Assembly: GCA_019722365.1 (NCBI GenBank)
Contig: JADFUC010002425.1
Span: 1-64,000, forward strand
DNA: 64,000 bases
Source of the DNA: Lithospermum erythrorhizon
Taxonomy: Eukaryota > Streptophyta > Magnoliopsida > Boraginales > Boraginaceae
Direction: 5' to 3'
Position numbers and translations under genes: made by a program. Position 1 is the stretch's first letter. Each line of letters opens with the position of its first letter. Of this stretch, positions 22,858-34,329 are shown in pieces. A model generated the notes under the pieces. The model had not been told where the DNA came from, ran no database searches, and saw nothing but the letters and a program-made list of their open reading frames with translations.

Positions 22858-23176
22858 ATACTCTATTCTATTCTTAATATAAGGCGCTTAATTAGTTTTC
22901 ATTTTATTCATAATATAGAGTAGCTTAACCTATTTTGCCATTTGTTTTAATAATAACCAATTAATGAAATTAAATATTTCCTATATATTAGACTAAAGTT
23001 TCTAGTTTTAAGACAATCATTTACACCCTTCCACTATAAAAGGTAAGTTATAAAATAAAAAAAGAATATTTGGATCATTAATTATTATTAAATGAAACTT
23101 GAAATTGTCAAATATTTACTATCTTAAAAACAAAATAAATAATATAAACGACTTATATTATGGATATCAGGGAATA
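22858..23176. mobile_element. MITE (~320 bp)
   Basis: The left end TACTCTATTCTATTC followed by TTAATATAAGGCGCTT is an imperfect inverted complement of the right end AACGACTTATATTATGGATA followed by TCAGGGAATA. AT-rich and non-coding. Confidence 0.6.
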
Positions 23177-23399
23177 TATATGTTGTGAATTCCATATCTT
23201 TAGGAGTATATTTAATTTACTCCAACAGTAGTCATAAACATATAGGTAAATTTTTCTACAGTCAGTCATTTTGAAAATGCTTTCCTACTGGGTTGCTAGT
23301 AGATTATTAAAATTGTTTTAAAGATTCTAATTAATTGGTTTTCTACAGGTTTATATGTTGGTTTCTATATATATGTTATTTATGAGTGGGCAGTGAGTG

Positions 23400-23640
23400 A
23401 ATGTATGTATTGGACATTAGCACATTCGTAATTTGTAGGATATTAGTATTAGTTAGTTTCCTTTACGTATGCTTTTCTATTTAAAGGGCTGTACTATTGA
23501 ACATCAAATAGGAATTTATATTCTTGGAGTTTCGCTTACACTCGAACTTGAGCAATTTATATTGATCATATCGTATCAATCTTACTCATAGATTTTAAGC
23601 GCATTCATTTTTGTTTAATCTTTTATGGTAAAACTCATCA
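23400..23640 (+). mobile_element. Possible Copia-type LTR remnant
   Basis: The sequence TTAGTTTCCTTTACGTATGC, then CTATTTAAAGGGCTGTACTA, then ACATCAAATAGGAA has the layout of a Copia LTR promoter: a TATA-like TATTTAAAG followed by a short leader. I could not define both ends or a target duplication. Confidence 0.35.
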
Positions 23641-24067
23641 ACGACTTTATCTGTAATTATTATCCTCCGTTAATTATCTTGTGAGATATAGCAGAAAGAT
23701 GCTGATTTTGGTAGTGCACACGTGAAAATATGCTGCCAAAGAAAACGATCTCCACAAATCCCCTCATATAGCAATTGAGGTATGAAGAAGAAGTTACGTT
23801 CAATCAAGTAGCGAAAAATAAGAACCTTCAGTTTTTTATTCATACTTTCCTTAAGTATTCATTATTGGCCATTTGGTTTTTTAATTTTTTAATAATTGAA
23901 TTTTGGCGTAGATATTTTTAGGTTTTATATTTTATAATTTTATGAAAAATATATCAATAAAAAATACATTTCAATTCTTTATAGTATTGATATATTTTCG
24001 TAAATCTATACAACAAACAAAAATATTTATGGTCAAAATTCAACTATTAATATTTCTAATCAAACAG

Positions 24068-24183
24068 TTAAGTTATTCCCCTCTCCAACATAATCTCATC
24101 TCATACAATGAATATGTCCGGATGGAGTATTAAGTTATTCCCCTCTCCAGCATAATCTCATCTCATAAAATGAATATGTCCAA
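24068..24183. repeat. 62-bp tandem duplication
   Basis: TTAAGTTATTCCCCTCTCCA begins at 24068 and again at 24130. Both copies continue to AATGAATATGTCC with two substitutions. The first unit ends in GGATGGAGTA, a MITE-like terminus. Confidence 0.85.
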
Positions 24184-24769
24184 TCTTATTTATGAAAATC
24201 TCCATTTTTATTTTACTTATCAACGTTAGTTCAACAAGAAAAATGCCTCATTATTCATTGTCACTACTTCACCTCTCATTTTCAGCTTACTAACTCCCCA
24301 CCTATACCACATTACAGGCCCGTTTAAAGGCGTTAATGATGCGTTTACACTGGCGCCAGAATCTGAGAGGATGCAATATTTTTATATATTATGTAAATTA
24401 TAAGTAAAGTTTTAATTAGCGGTAAATATAGTGAGGTCTGAGTCGTTCTTGTCAGCCAATGAGTTTAGTCTTGCTACATTGTGCTTTTTGTTGTAGTTGA
24501 TAATGATTTTTTACGTTCGTTTAAGGTTTGTTCCTTTAATTCAAAGATAGGATCATAAAATTTATTTTATTTTTGTTGTAGTTGAAAATTTTTTTTTTAC
24601 TTTAAGGTTTTTAATTCAATACGATTAATAGATTTTGTTTAAATAAATTCTTTCGTGTTTAGACGATGCCATTTAAACGAACTGACACGACGCGTCCTCT
24701 AAATTGGAAAATTCACAGGTTACATTCAAAAACTTTTGTTCATTAATGGTTCATTAATAATCAAAAATA

Positions 24770-25070
24770 TAAATTATACCATTTTTGATATATTTTCTTT
24801 TTCTTTTGATCATTTAGGTAATATGTAAGGTTTCTCAATAAAAAAATTATTAATGTCAATTATATAAGCATATTTTAACTTTTAAGTAATACGTACCAAC
24901 TTGGTTGGAGGTACAGTGTGCTAATTAAGTGAATAAAATAATTTTTAGTACGCTTTTTGAATTTTTCACTTGTACCATCTTAAAATAGTGCATTTTAGTC
25001 AAATGTGTATCGTTTTTACGTTGAAATTTTGTATCTATAAATATTAATGAGTAATGCCGTTAATGAAGCC
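24770..25070 (+). repeat. Dispersed repeat family, copy B
   Basis: This carries the family landmarks in forward order: TTATTAATGTCAATTATATAAG, TTTTAACTTTTAAGTAATACG, GTACCAACTTGGTTG, TTTTTAGTACGC and CTTGTACCATCTTAAA. Relatives are at 12640-12965 (inverted) and 29450-29720. Confidence 0.65.
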
Positions 25071-25280
25071 AATGCTTAGATTCTTGACTTTTCTTTATTT
25101 GCTAACAGTTTTCAATCAAACCAATTCAATTATTAAAAAAAATGGTGGATGTAAGAATTCACACCGGTTCATAGATTTCAAATAGCACGTTGTTTTGCAC
25201 AACACTACTTTCAAGTAAAATTGGCCTCTCAGCTAGCTAATAACCCAGACGAGGCAGTGATTTCTCTCTGCTCCTCATCA

Positions 25281-25643
25281 TTATTTATTTGGGAGCTTCA
25301 AATGGGCAGGAACTGGCATTCTAACCTTTTTTGGGCGATTCCATCCACAAATACAAAGTTTATGTCTCAGAAATAAGTGTAATTGATAGAAATGAATTTC
25401 TAGACTTGGGTGTTTATCCACTTCAAGTACGGGTTCTCTGTCCTCAGTGAGGATGGAGAACAAGAGTTTAGAATTGAATAGATCAATATTTATGGGTTTG
25501 AAAATTGTTATGGAAGTGACCCTCCCAAGGGCCATGACCAGCCCTGTGTAAAACGGTGCTTCAGTCTTTAAGAACAGAACCGGATCAGAATATAATTTGC
25601 ATGAACACGCCAAGGCATTGGGGATTTGGGGTTTTATGTGCAT
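25281..25643 (-). other. Unassigned 120-codon open frame
   Basis: An uninterrupted minus-strand frame of 120 codons, including FLKTEAPFYTGLVMALGRV and SILTEDREPVLEVDKHPSLE. Length and composition are a little better than chance in this AT-rich DNA, but I recognise no domain. It may be a pseudogene exon or transposon debris. Its 5' end lies in the 25-bp direct repeat listed next. Confidence 0.2.
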
Positions 25644-25983
25644 GATACGAACCAGGACACTATCATGCCTGATGTAGCTATTCTAGATCTCAATTCGATA
25701 ATTTTGTACGGTTATAACAATTTATTAGTTATTTTATGCATGATTAGCATAATCCTAGAATATTTTAACAGTTGGTTAGTGTTAATATTGGTAGTGGGTC
25801 AGTTACGATAATTACTATTTAATGTTCTGTTTTTTTATCAATTATAAAACTAAGGTTTATTTTTATCAATTAATATATTTGAGAAGTGGGAGATTCTCCC
25901 ATGTCATTTTATGTTTGTGAGATGCCTAAACAGTGATATTATCAAATTAAATCTTGAGGGATTTGGGGTTTCATGTGCATGAT
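25622..25983. repeat. 25-bp direct repeats flanking a 312-bp segment
   Basis: GGATTTGGGGTTTYATGTGC followed by ATGAT occurs at 25622-25646 and 25959-25983 with a single difference. The intervening 312 bp is AT-rich and contains GAGAAGTGGGAGATTCTCCC. It could be an insertion with a long target duplication or a local tandem duplication. Confidence 0.6.
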
Positions 25984-26274
25984 GGGCATAGTACTGCACT
26001 GCTTGTCGAATATCTAACTAGAAAAGAGCAAAAGAAAAACTAAGAAATGATTAACATTCTGAATTGCAATCTTAATATGGAAATACAACCACGCTCTTGA
26101 CACTAACTATGAGAATTAAATGTTAACCTCCTCCATATGAGTACATTGAATTTGATCATTGCCTGTATCAAAACTGGGGTAGCCATTTGGTACATAGCAA
26201 CTTTTGGAATTCCAATATTGCCTCTGTGGTAGCATAAACCATTTCTATATTTACAAAAATTACCTCAACTACAT

Positions 26275-27486
26275 TTATTGCAAAAGTCGAGGGTTCGAAT
26301 CTTGAACGGAGTACCTAATCGCAAATGGGTCGAACGAGTTTGCAAAGTCCTGAGTAAAAGAGTTGGAGTTGAACATGTATCCGCTTGAGTTATCAACTCG
26401 TTGATGAGTCCTTGCCACACGACTTTGAACTTCTTCATCTGCCCCTGTTCCATGATGACCAATTTGATAATTTACATTGCTGTTGTTCATGTTCATATGA
26501 TTCTGAGTCTGACTAGGTGGTGGAGCAAGTTCAGGCAACGTGCTTATGCCACAAGTTAGAGCAGTCCAGTCAAAATCGCCTGAATTTGAGCTTGAAATGT
26601 TTAACTTTTGCTGATTTTCTTGATAATGGAAGGTGTTGAGAGAGTTCATCCTTGGCAAACTGAAAGATTTGTCATCAATCTCTGGTAATGTTTCGAGCAT
26701 GTCGGAGAATTGAGTCGAAGATGAGGAAGATGAACCATAGCTATGGTCCATGGACGGACCTCCATCGCAGCTTGTCTTTTGTCCGTTTGAATTCTTCTTG
26801 TATATTCTACACAAAACCCAATCATCCAACTACAAAATAAAACATAAACTTGAAATAGCAGAGCAAGAAACAGAGCATTATTATTTATAAACGTACTATC
26901 TAACCCCTATCCCGCTAGGCGAGAGAGAGGCATTGGGGCAGATGCATTGGCGTATTGGGGCATGTTGGCTGTTGAAATGATCAATTGAATTGAGGGGTAA
27001 TTGTACCTTAGAGCTTAAATTTTTTCGAGGAGATTCAGAAAGTCTGTATTCATGCATGATCCAATTGGTTTTGGTTCCTTTGGGAGCTTTGCCAATATAA
27101 AAAACAAGAGCCTTCTTGATCCCAACTTTCCGACCATGACTGTTGATAACCTTGTCTGTTCCGGTGGCTTTCCAATAGCCAGAACCGGCCACCCTGTTTG
27201 GGCGCGAACCATTTGGATACTTCCTGTCTCTTGGGCTAAAGAAGTACCATTCTTTCTCTCCAAACATCGCCTTACCTACACATGCATTCAAATATACATG
27301 ATCGAATGCAATTGTATTAGACAAATTAGCATTTGAGGTAGGATCATGGTAACCATGGATCGAACTTGTACCATCTGAAGTTGCTGCAATTTTCTTGCAT
27401 AGGTACTCAACCATGAGCTCTTCATCAGTCGGATAGAATCACAGGGCAAAACAGATTTCAGGGGGTGCAGGTCTCTCAGACACCAT
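26275..27486 (-). pseudogene. Stress-type NAC gene (ANAC019/055/072-like), exon 1 disrupted
   Basis: Exons 2 (27275-27007) and 3 (26829-26275) are intact and spliced by GT-AG. Exon 2 encodes [46 protein letters not shown] and [10 protein letters not shown]; exon 3 starts [13 protein letters not shown] and continues with SSSSSSTQFSDMLETLPEID, FSLPRMNSLNTF, FDWTAL and LPELAPP, the SNAC-A tail. Exon 1 is broken. From MVSERPAPPE the frame hits TGA at 27439-27441, where FRF needs Arg. After YLCKKIAA a deletion removes the QIIGEIDL region and shifts frame, leaving YKFDPWLP at 27347-27370 out of frame, and the donor after it is no longer GT. An open frame from 27414 runs through the former intron into exon 2, so an N-terminally truncated protein of about 320 residues is conceivable. 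The last residues (FAIRYSVQDSNPRLLQ) also depart from the family. Confidence 0.85.
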
Positions 27487-27571
27487 CTTGATTTTGTATT
27501 CTAGTAATATAGGGGTGAGAAGGGGTTTTCAGGCTCTTTACTTTTTCTAATCTAATTTGGAAATATAAGTA

Positions 27572-27829
27572 ATGTTGCAGAGAAGGGGGGTACGAAGAGA
27601 TAAGTACGGTCAAATCTTTGTCAGAGTCAGCAAAAAGGACAGAAAGGCAGAGATCGAGTTAATTGCGGCTGAGAAGTTGACACGTACAGAAGTCTTGGAG
27701 CTTATCTCCAGAAAATGCTACAGTCCAGTGCTCCAGTACAGCTTTCTCACTAAAATCAAATTAAAAATTGCAACATATTTGAAAGAAAATAAGGGAGGCA
27801 ACACTACACACCAAAATAGTAATTTTTAA
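27572..27829 (+). other. Unassigned 85-codon open frame
   Basis: A plus-strand frame, divergent from the NAC pseudogene, is rich in charged residues (QRRGVRRDKYGQIF, VSKKDRKAEIELIAAEKLTR). I recognise no domain. It could be a small gene, an exon fragment or chance. Confidence 0.2.
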
Positions 27830-27949
27830 TGAAATGATAATTTTAATAAGCAGCAGAAGCTTACAATTCTGATAGAGGAAGGTAAAATAGTCGTTTAAAC
27901 AAAGCGGCTTATTTTCTTAATGTGTATAGCAGTAGGCGTGGGGAAAACT

Positions 27950-28330
27950 TCAAAGTGAATTCGGTTCGGTTGGTTTGGTATGGGCTTGACACAATTCGAG
28001 TTGGTTGAGCTGGAGACGAGCAGTTCGGTTCAGTCAGTTTAGATTAAATAAGTTCGGTTAAGGTTCGATAGAGTTCGGTTTTTAGGTTCTTTTGGGATTC
28101 CAGTTCTAGAATTTACATTTCCGGTTATATATATATATAATATTTTTAATTTTTAATTAAAAATTCAATACAGTTGGTTTCGAACGTCGGTCTCAGGAAA
28201 ACCGAACCGAACCGAAATTTGGTTTTTATTTTTTCGAGGCGAAATCGGTTCGGTTAAATCAGTTCGCTTTCATTTGGTTGTGCAGTTCGGTTAGTTCAGT
28301 TGATTTATATTTTGTTGAAGCCCTATATTT
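27950..28330. repeat. CGGTTCGGTT-rich transposon-like sequence
   Basis: Many TTCGGTTCGGTT units lie on the left and at the right end, with inverted AACCGAACCGAA near 28200, around a short AT core with (TA)n. Similar tracts are at 34330-34520 and 34790-34945. This composition is common at ends of degenerate plant DNA transposons; the family cannot be named. Confidence 0.5.
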
Positions 28331-28429
28331 GAAGGTAGCGCACTGTATTGACTTTGGCTTTTTGTAGAAGGAAAAGAAAGGAAGTAAATACAATAGCAAT
28401 TATTCCATGCTTTGGTATTTTACTAAAAA

Positions 28430-28540
28430 TGATGTAAATTTTGAGTTGGGCTTTATGATACTAAGATTTTTTCTTGTATTTGATACTAAATCAATTATAA
28501 TTATTAAAGCATTTTTTAAAAGAAATAATTTTGAATTTAA
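28430..28540 (+). repeat. Short dispersed repeat, partner at 35.66 kb
   Basis: CTTTATGATACTAAGATTTT followed by TTCTTGTATTTGATACTAAAT is repeated with a few changes at about 35673-35711. Non-coding. Confidence 0.55.
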
Positions 28541-29449
28541 CAAGTGGAAGTTTTAATGAGTAAATGACTTCTTTTAATATTTAATATCGTGTTTAAGTTT
28601 AATTGCACTAATAGTAGGACTAAGTAAATTTCACTCGACCGTCAAATACATACGTCGACTTAACAATGATATACAGAAGAGTCTTAGACCGTGGACGCAA
28701 ACCGAATAAGGAAGATGGGGTACTGAAGTTTGCGTGTGCTTCCTCAATACTTTTGTTTATTTAGAATAAAATATTTTATTAAGATAGTATTGATTGTATA
28801 ATTTTTAAAGGAGAAAAATATTATCAATTAATGTAATGATATTAAGAATAAATAATTGATAAATGATAATTGAAATTCTCTATATAAAAAGATAAATACT
28901 ACTATATAATTCACTTCGTAAATGAGATCGAGGAAATATTATTTAAATACGGAGTATATGATTTAATAGTGAAAGGGAATGTCGAGGAAAGTGAAAGTTG
29001 ACGTAAAAGGCACATTTGGATATTTTGTTTGCATACATATTTTGCTTTGTATTTCATTATTAGTTTTGGTGTTTTAACATATTTAACCTCAGAGTTTGGA
29101 GTGCATGCCTTGTGTGTATGAACCATGTAAATGTATTCGATTAACAATGGTGTCACTGTTCAGGAAGTATTCCGTATATTATAGAAGCTTGATAGTTTTA
29201 AAATAATAGAATGATCTAACAAATTAATTACTGATGCTGTCTTTGATGTTAAAGAATCTTTGTAAGGAGGTAAATATTGCAATCTTAACTAGAAAAACAA
29301 TGACTTTTCATTCAGCTATATTCAAATGGTGGGTGCAGACTACTCTTTAATGAACTCTCTGAGAGGAATGTTTGGTGGAGTCTAAATGGCACGTTGATAT
29401 CTTTTGGGAAATAACAAAATGGACCATGAGGTTCCTGTGTACTGCCGTT
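28541..29449. other. Intergenic, no gene seen
   Basis: AT-rich DNA. The 81-codon minus-strand frame at 28911-29156 shows no recognisable signature. Confidence 0.4.
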
Positions 29450-29720
29450 CAAGAGTTACAGTACATTAAGTTCTTTATTGAAAAAAAATTTAGTAATAAT
29501 AAAAAATGCAAATTATATTTCGTATAATTTTATAGGTGTAATATTTTTCTTACATTTGATCAGCACTTATAATTTTTTAAAATAAATTTATTAATGTCAA
29601 TTATATAAGTTTATTTTTAACTTTCAGGTAATTGAGTGTAATTTATTTAACGAATTTTGATACATCTTAATTAGATTATTAATAGGATGTTGCATTCTTT
29701 TTCAATTATATCTACAATCT
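29450..29720 (+). repeat. Dispersed repeat family, copy C (decayed)
   Basis: This retains TTATTAATGTCAATTATATAAG and TTTTTAACTTTCAGGTAAT, then TTTAACGAATTTTGATACA and ATCTTAATTAGATTA, matching copies A and B. The GTACCA blocks are largely lost. Confidence 0.55.
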
Positions 29721-30011
29721 TCATTTGATAATATATCGTTTCCAGAAATTGAATCTCGTAAAGATTAATAAAATTGCTCAGTAAAAATAAATCGTATCAT
29801 TAATAAACTTTTACCACGTTACAATTCTCGGGATTGTCACTACTCTCAAGATAATTAATAAGATCTTTTTAGTGTTTCCTAATTCACATTACAAGTGATA
29901 GTTAAACAAAAATTCTATATAAAGAACTATACTGTATGTACCATACTTTTAACAATAAGAAATATAATTTGTGGCGATCGGTCGAAGCAATAATATAATA
30001 AAATATATAAT

Positions 30012-30065
30012 CAGAGGCCGGAACTGGTAGGGGCAGAGGGGGCCATTGTCCTCCCTGATTTTTTT
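30012..30065 (+). mobile_element. hAT-like transposon terminus
   Basis: CAGAGGCCGGAACTGGTAGG, then GGCAGAGGGGGCCATTGTCC, then TCCCTGATTTTTT matches the layout of plant hAT ends (CAGRGGCGGA..., a G-rich block, then GCCATTGYCCCCC). The matching opposite end was not found, so extent is unknown. Confidence 0.5.
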
Positions 30066-31734
30066 CGAATTTATTATATATTATACATATAAAGTTTAGG
30101 ATAAAATAATATCATTGCCTTAGTCCAGTACTTCCCCCCAGCTTTTAGCTTACCAATGCAGGTTTGATTCTCAGCTCTTACACTTTATTCTCAGTTGTTT
30201 TAGCCCATTAACTTGCAGTCTTGGATGAAAATGTATTGAGCTTCCTTAAAATTAAATATGGCTTCATCTGATTGTATAGATGAACATATTATTTTTATTG
30301 TGGCGAGCTTCATGACTGGTAAAAGTATTTTATTTATTACGTTAACACTTTTTAGTTGTATATAGTATTGTATGACACCGTGATCGATAAAAAAATATTT
30401 TATTTTATTCGTTAACCTTTTAATTATTATGTAATAATTATTTTTCAAAAAAATTTCCTCCTCTATTTCCATCCTAGTTTCATCCGTGTTCACACGCTTG
30501 TATTGTTTTAAAACAATTTATATAAGAGGTGGGTAGAACTTCTCTTATATCGCGCCATGTGCATATTTTTCAATTAGGTGTAAGTCTAAATGTCATCTTT
30601 ACTTAGGCGTTAGCGATTATTATGCTTGCATCTTTGACCGATTACATTATTCGTTAGAAGATGCTCAAGTTTAATTGCTTTTCAATTACTCCTACTACTT
30701 CATGGCAAAGAATATTCTTCGGTGGAAAACGAGTTCATCCGTATTGTGATGTTTTATTATTGACAAATTCATGTATGTTGATTCACAGAATAACATGATG
30801 AATATAATTAAAATCTAAAACAATATTGAAGTTCATTTATAAAACATGATATTCAGTAATGGCGTTTTTAGGAGGTTAATATGCATGTTGCGTGGTGTTC
30901 TTGAGCAATAGTCAGTGCGACACACCTAAATGGCTTCGTTTTGAAATGAGTTTTTTTGGATGCTGAATTGGTAAAGCATGTTAGCTTGTATGTGTGTGTT
31001 TGAGTTAGCAGCTATTCAATTATTAAGGTCATGTTTCGACATAATCCCCTAATGTTTTGGACCATACTAATGCAGAGGGTTAATCATATTCGACCAATTT
31101 TATAGTTATATTCATTAAATTAAAACTTCGATATTGTGCCACATAATTAACCAATAATATATTGCATTACCCACAACTCCCCGATCCTATTTTGTTGAAA
31201 ACACAATTTTTGTCGTCCTATTTAATGATTAGTTTGATCATTAAATAAGTGTGATAGTAATTCATCCACGGCAGGGGTATATGAACTTTAACCCTATCGA
31301 ACATACGGTGAGGTTAGAGGTTAAATTTCATTTGTCTCAAACCTAAGTTTTGGCTGGGATTCGAGTTAATTGAGCAGTTTTGTCTGTTATGTTGGCTCGA
31401 TATATTAAAAAATTAAATCAAATAATATGGTGAAACAATTGAACCAAAAACTCAATTAAATCTAAATCAAGGCAATTAAAATCTAACAAAATCCCAAAAT
31501 TCAACCTAATTAAACTAATAGCGTCAAATGAAATTAAGTAAACATTGATATTATCATTATGTTACCCTTGTTATTCTTGTTGTCAAAATTATGAGTTGAA
31601 TTCAGATGAGATAAAACTAGAATTACTGAAATACATATTTCGATTTGTGCATCAATGAGGGAGGTGGTATGATGGTTGATGAAAATGTAGAAAATGATTT
31701 GTAGGCTGTAATGGGAAGGCATTACTTGGCTGGC
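30066..31734. other. Intergenic, no gene seen
   Basis: No coding block is visible; the 97-codon minus frame at 30200-30493 is AT-driven. The A-rich stretch at 31400-31520 resembles 6680-6830. Confidence 0.4.
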
Positions 31735-31875
31735 CCGGCCACGCCACGGTCGAACCGGCCGGCAAATAACGCATCCGGCCAGACTTGAGGCTACTTAACG
31801 TCGCCGATTACACAGCCCGTTAAGGGTCTTGGGCCCCTATTGGTTCGAGACCCACTTTTTTAAAAGGCGAGGGGC
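31735..31875. other. GC-rich patch in AT-rich DNA
   Basis: About 140 bp with GGCTGGCCCGGCCACGCCAC and CGAACCGGCCGGC, then GGGCCCCTATTGGTTCGAG. The GGCCGG/CCGGCC palindromes suggest a subterminal region of a DNA transposon. No ORF or RNA gene fits. Confidence 0.45.
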
Positions 31876-32052
31876 ACTAGCACTTGAAACGATGCGCGTT
31901 TGGATTAGTTGTGACGTTTGTTCGTTTGGTCCAGGTACGACATGTTTTAAGATAAATATATATGATATTAAAGGAGGTTTTGAAACTTTTGACATGATAA
32001 ATTATAAAGTTATATGAATAGCTATATAGGATTGATTATTTTGTTTAATATT

Positions 32053-33312
32053 GTATAATAATATAATAGGTTCTTTAGTTTCAAATAATATACATTATAA
32101 TAAGCATAATATTCAATATATAGCTACTAAAATATATTATTTAACTCAAAACTTTAACAATATATTATTTAACCAAATCCAGTTGACAGTATTATGATAT
32201 ATTATTCTATCAAATAATACAAAACTCTAAGTTATTAATAATTTAGAAAGGAAAAAATGATTAATTGTTGAAATAGTTTTTAATATGTGTCTGATAATAA
32301 GTAATTATTAAGTTTCAAATAATATATATGAATAAAAGCGTAAGATTGATAATATATTATGTTCTTGATAAAACTATTTTTTGTTAAAATCTGTTTCCCA
32401 GCTGATATTGATAGTTAACCCAGATATGGTAATAATTTAATATACTTTTTTACCGTTTGATATATATTATCATTGATAAATATTGAAATAGTTACCAAGC
32501 GTATTACCATTGAATTAAATTTTGTCTTACATTTGAATTAAGCGTAACATTTGAATTAATGCCGGATTGCGGTCAAAATTGTGATAAGCAGTGATGATTA
32601 GATGTAGTGCAGTTCCAATATTATTCAGTATGTGTATCGTTTGGTATTAAATTGAGTTTTATAATAAATTATTAAAGTATAGACACTATCTAAGTATATG
32701 ATAAAAATGAAGAGTTTAACACTTTACTATTTGATATGAATATTATAAACTACTAAATAACCGTTTATTCTTTGCTAATATATTTGATAGAATAATAAGT
32801 TTGGTATTATTTGATAGAATCTTGTGCTATTTGATAGGAGCTTAATATATCATAATATACTAAATAACAGATTTGGTATTATTTAATATATTTGAATAAT
32901 AAGTTTAATTATTAGGCTGATAGAATCTTATTGCTTTGTTCATAGAATAATATATCATAATATTAATAACTTAGATTTATGCATTATATTATTGCTTTAT
33001 TTATCATTATATTGTTTTGGCCAAATGACTTCATTTACAACAGTACATAATATGCCATGAATATTTCACGAATACAATAATGCTCCTTAGATATTTCTCT
33101 TTTAATAATTTAAATGAAATCATTTGAATTATTTCTTGAAGGACACTCATATCAAATAAAAGATAATATATTAAATAATACCAAAGTTAGTTATCTATTA
33201 ATATATGTTTTTAATTAGAAATGTGTTGTATTATTTGAAGGAAAATATATTATTAGATGTATGCTTTTATTTATATATTATTTGAAACTGAATACTTCGT
33301 TTATTATTATAC
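32053..33312. mobile_element. TA-rich inverted-repeat element (~1.26 kb), possibly nested
   Basis: The left end GTATAATAATATAATAGG..., with AGTTTCAAATAATATA at 32077-32092, is the inverted match of the right end, with TATATTATTTGAAACT at 33274-33289 and terminal TATTATTATAC. A third copy of the end, in left orientation, lies at about 32290-32370 (AGTTTCAAATAATATA at 32311-32326). The interior is full of TATTTGATAGAATAATA-like phrases and codes for nothing. Three ends suggest one MITE nested in another or an internal duplication. Confidence 0.65.
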
Positions 33313-34329
33313 GCGTATTAAATAATTAATCGGCTTAGAGGCATGATAGTTTAAAACATGCTTAGTATTAGATCCCAGGTTGAAATCAAAACATATTCTA
33401 TATATTTATTTTTTGTGCGAATATTTAGTATTAATGAATTGGGCTCGAGCATTTGGGGCTGGGCCTACAATGATCAGATTTGCCGGGAGACTCTGAACAG
33501 GCATTGGGCAGGCCCCAGGCAGGTGGCAATCTGGCAGAGAGGGTGGGTGGGGGTGGTGGGCTAATTTAGTAAGTTTTGGATTTAAGGGTTGGGATAATGA
33601 TTGTAATGGACATTCGTTTTAGGGATTAGGGGTTTTAGGTTATGGGACAGGTTTAATAATTTGGGCCACTATTAACCCAAAATCGAACAGCGAAGTTTTT
33701 TATAAATTTCGATTTTCCGAATATCGATTTTAAGCGTCCGATTCGTTTGATGCTCACAATCGAATCGAGCTGGAGCAATCTCAGAATCAGATGACCTTAG
33801 ATTTACAGTACTATCCGCCAACCAACAAATAAAGCGGTTGAGCTTCTATATGCGTATTTGGTCACAGGTTGGCAGAAAAATAAGAACACCATACGGCAAA
33901 TCAAGGAAAGATGTGTCTTCATACAAGCTTCAATAATGGTTTTGTTTCACCGCTACCTCCAAAGCAACCACCATGGCTGTAATATTTGTTGCTGCAGCGG
34001 CATGTTGGTCTTGAATGCATATCCCAAATACTGACTGGCAAAGAATATTGTGAGTTCTCCCTCCATTTTAAGTATTAAGCGTCCCGCCTGTTCCATAGTT
34101 GGGCTGATTCCCAAGTTTGAAAACGAAGGTACTATTGATGGTTGGTGAAATGGCAGCATACTAAGACGATGTGCATGGTAGGCCGATTTTGGAGTTATTG
34201 AACCTTACAAAGTTTGCTACAATTATAGAACTTCGTATATTATATCATCACAAATACACAACAAATATAATGGCGTTAGACAAAAAAAAATATCATCTTG
34301 ATCACTGTATCGTATTCTAGACAACTCGT
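33313..34329. other. Intergenic, weak coding-like stretch near 33.95-34.16 kb
   Basis: A 68-codon minus-strand frame at 33953-34159 contains FFASQYLGYAFKTNMPLQQQ and ILQPWWLLW, which reads somewhat protein-like but matches no family I know. The part at 33690-33780 has repeated ATCGATTTT/CGAATCGA motifs. Nothing else is supported. Confidence 0.3.

Noticed and set aside
26281..26310. GGGTTCGAATC, a tRNA B-box-like word
   Set aside because: No A box, cloverleaf or acceptor stem fits around it, and it lies within the NAC exon 3 coding sequence.
33953..34159. 68-codon minus frame with FFASQYLGYAFKTNMPLQQQ
   Set aside because: It reads slightly protein-like but has no family match I can name and no supporting neighbouring exons.
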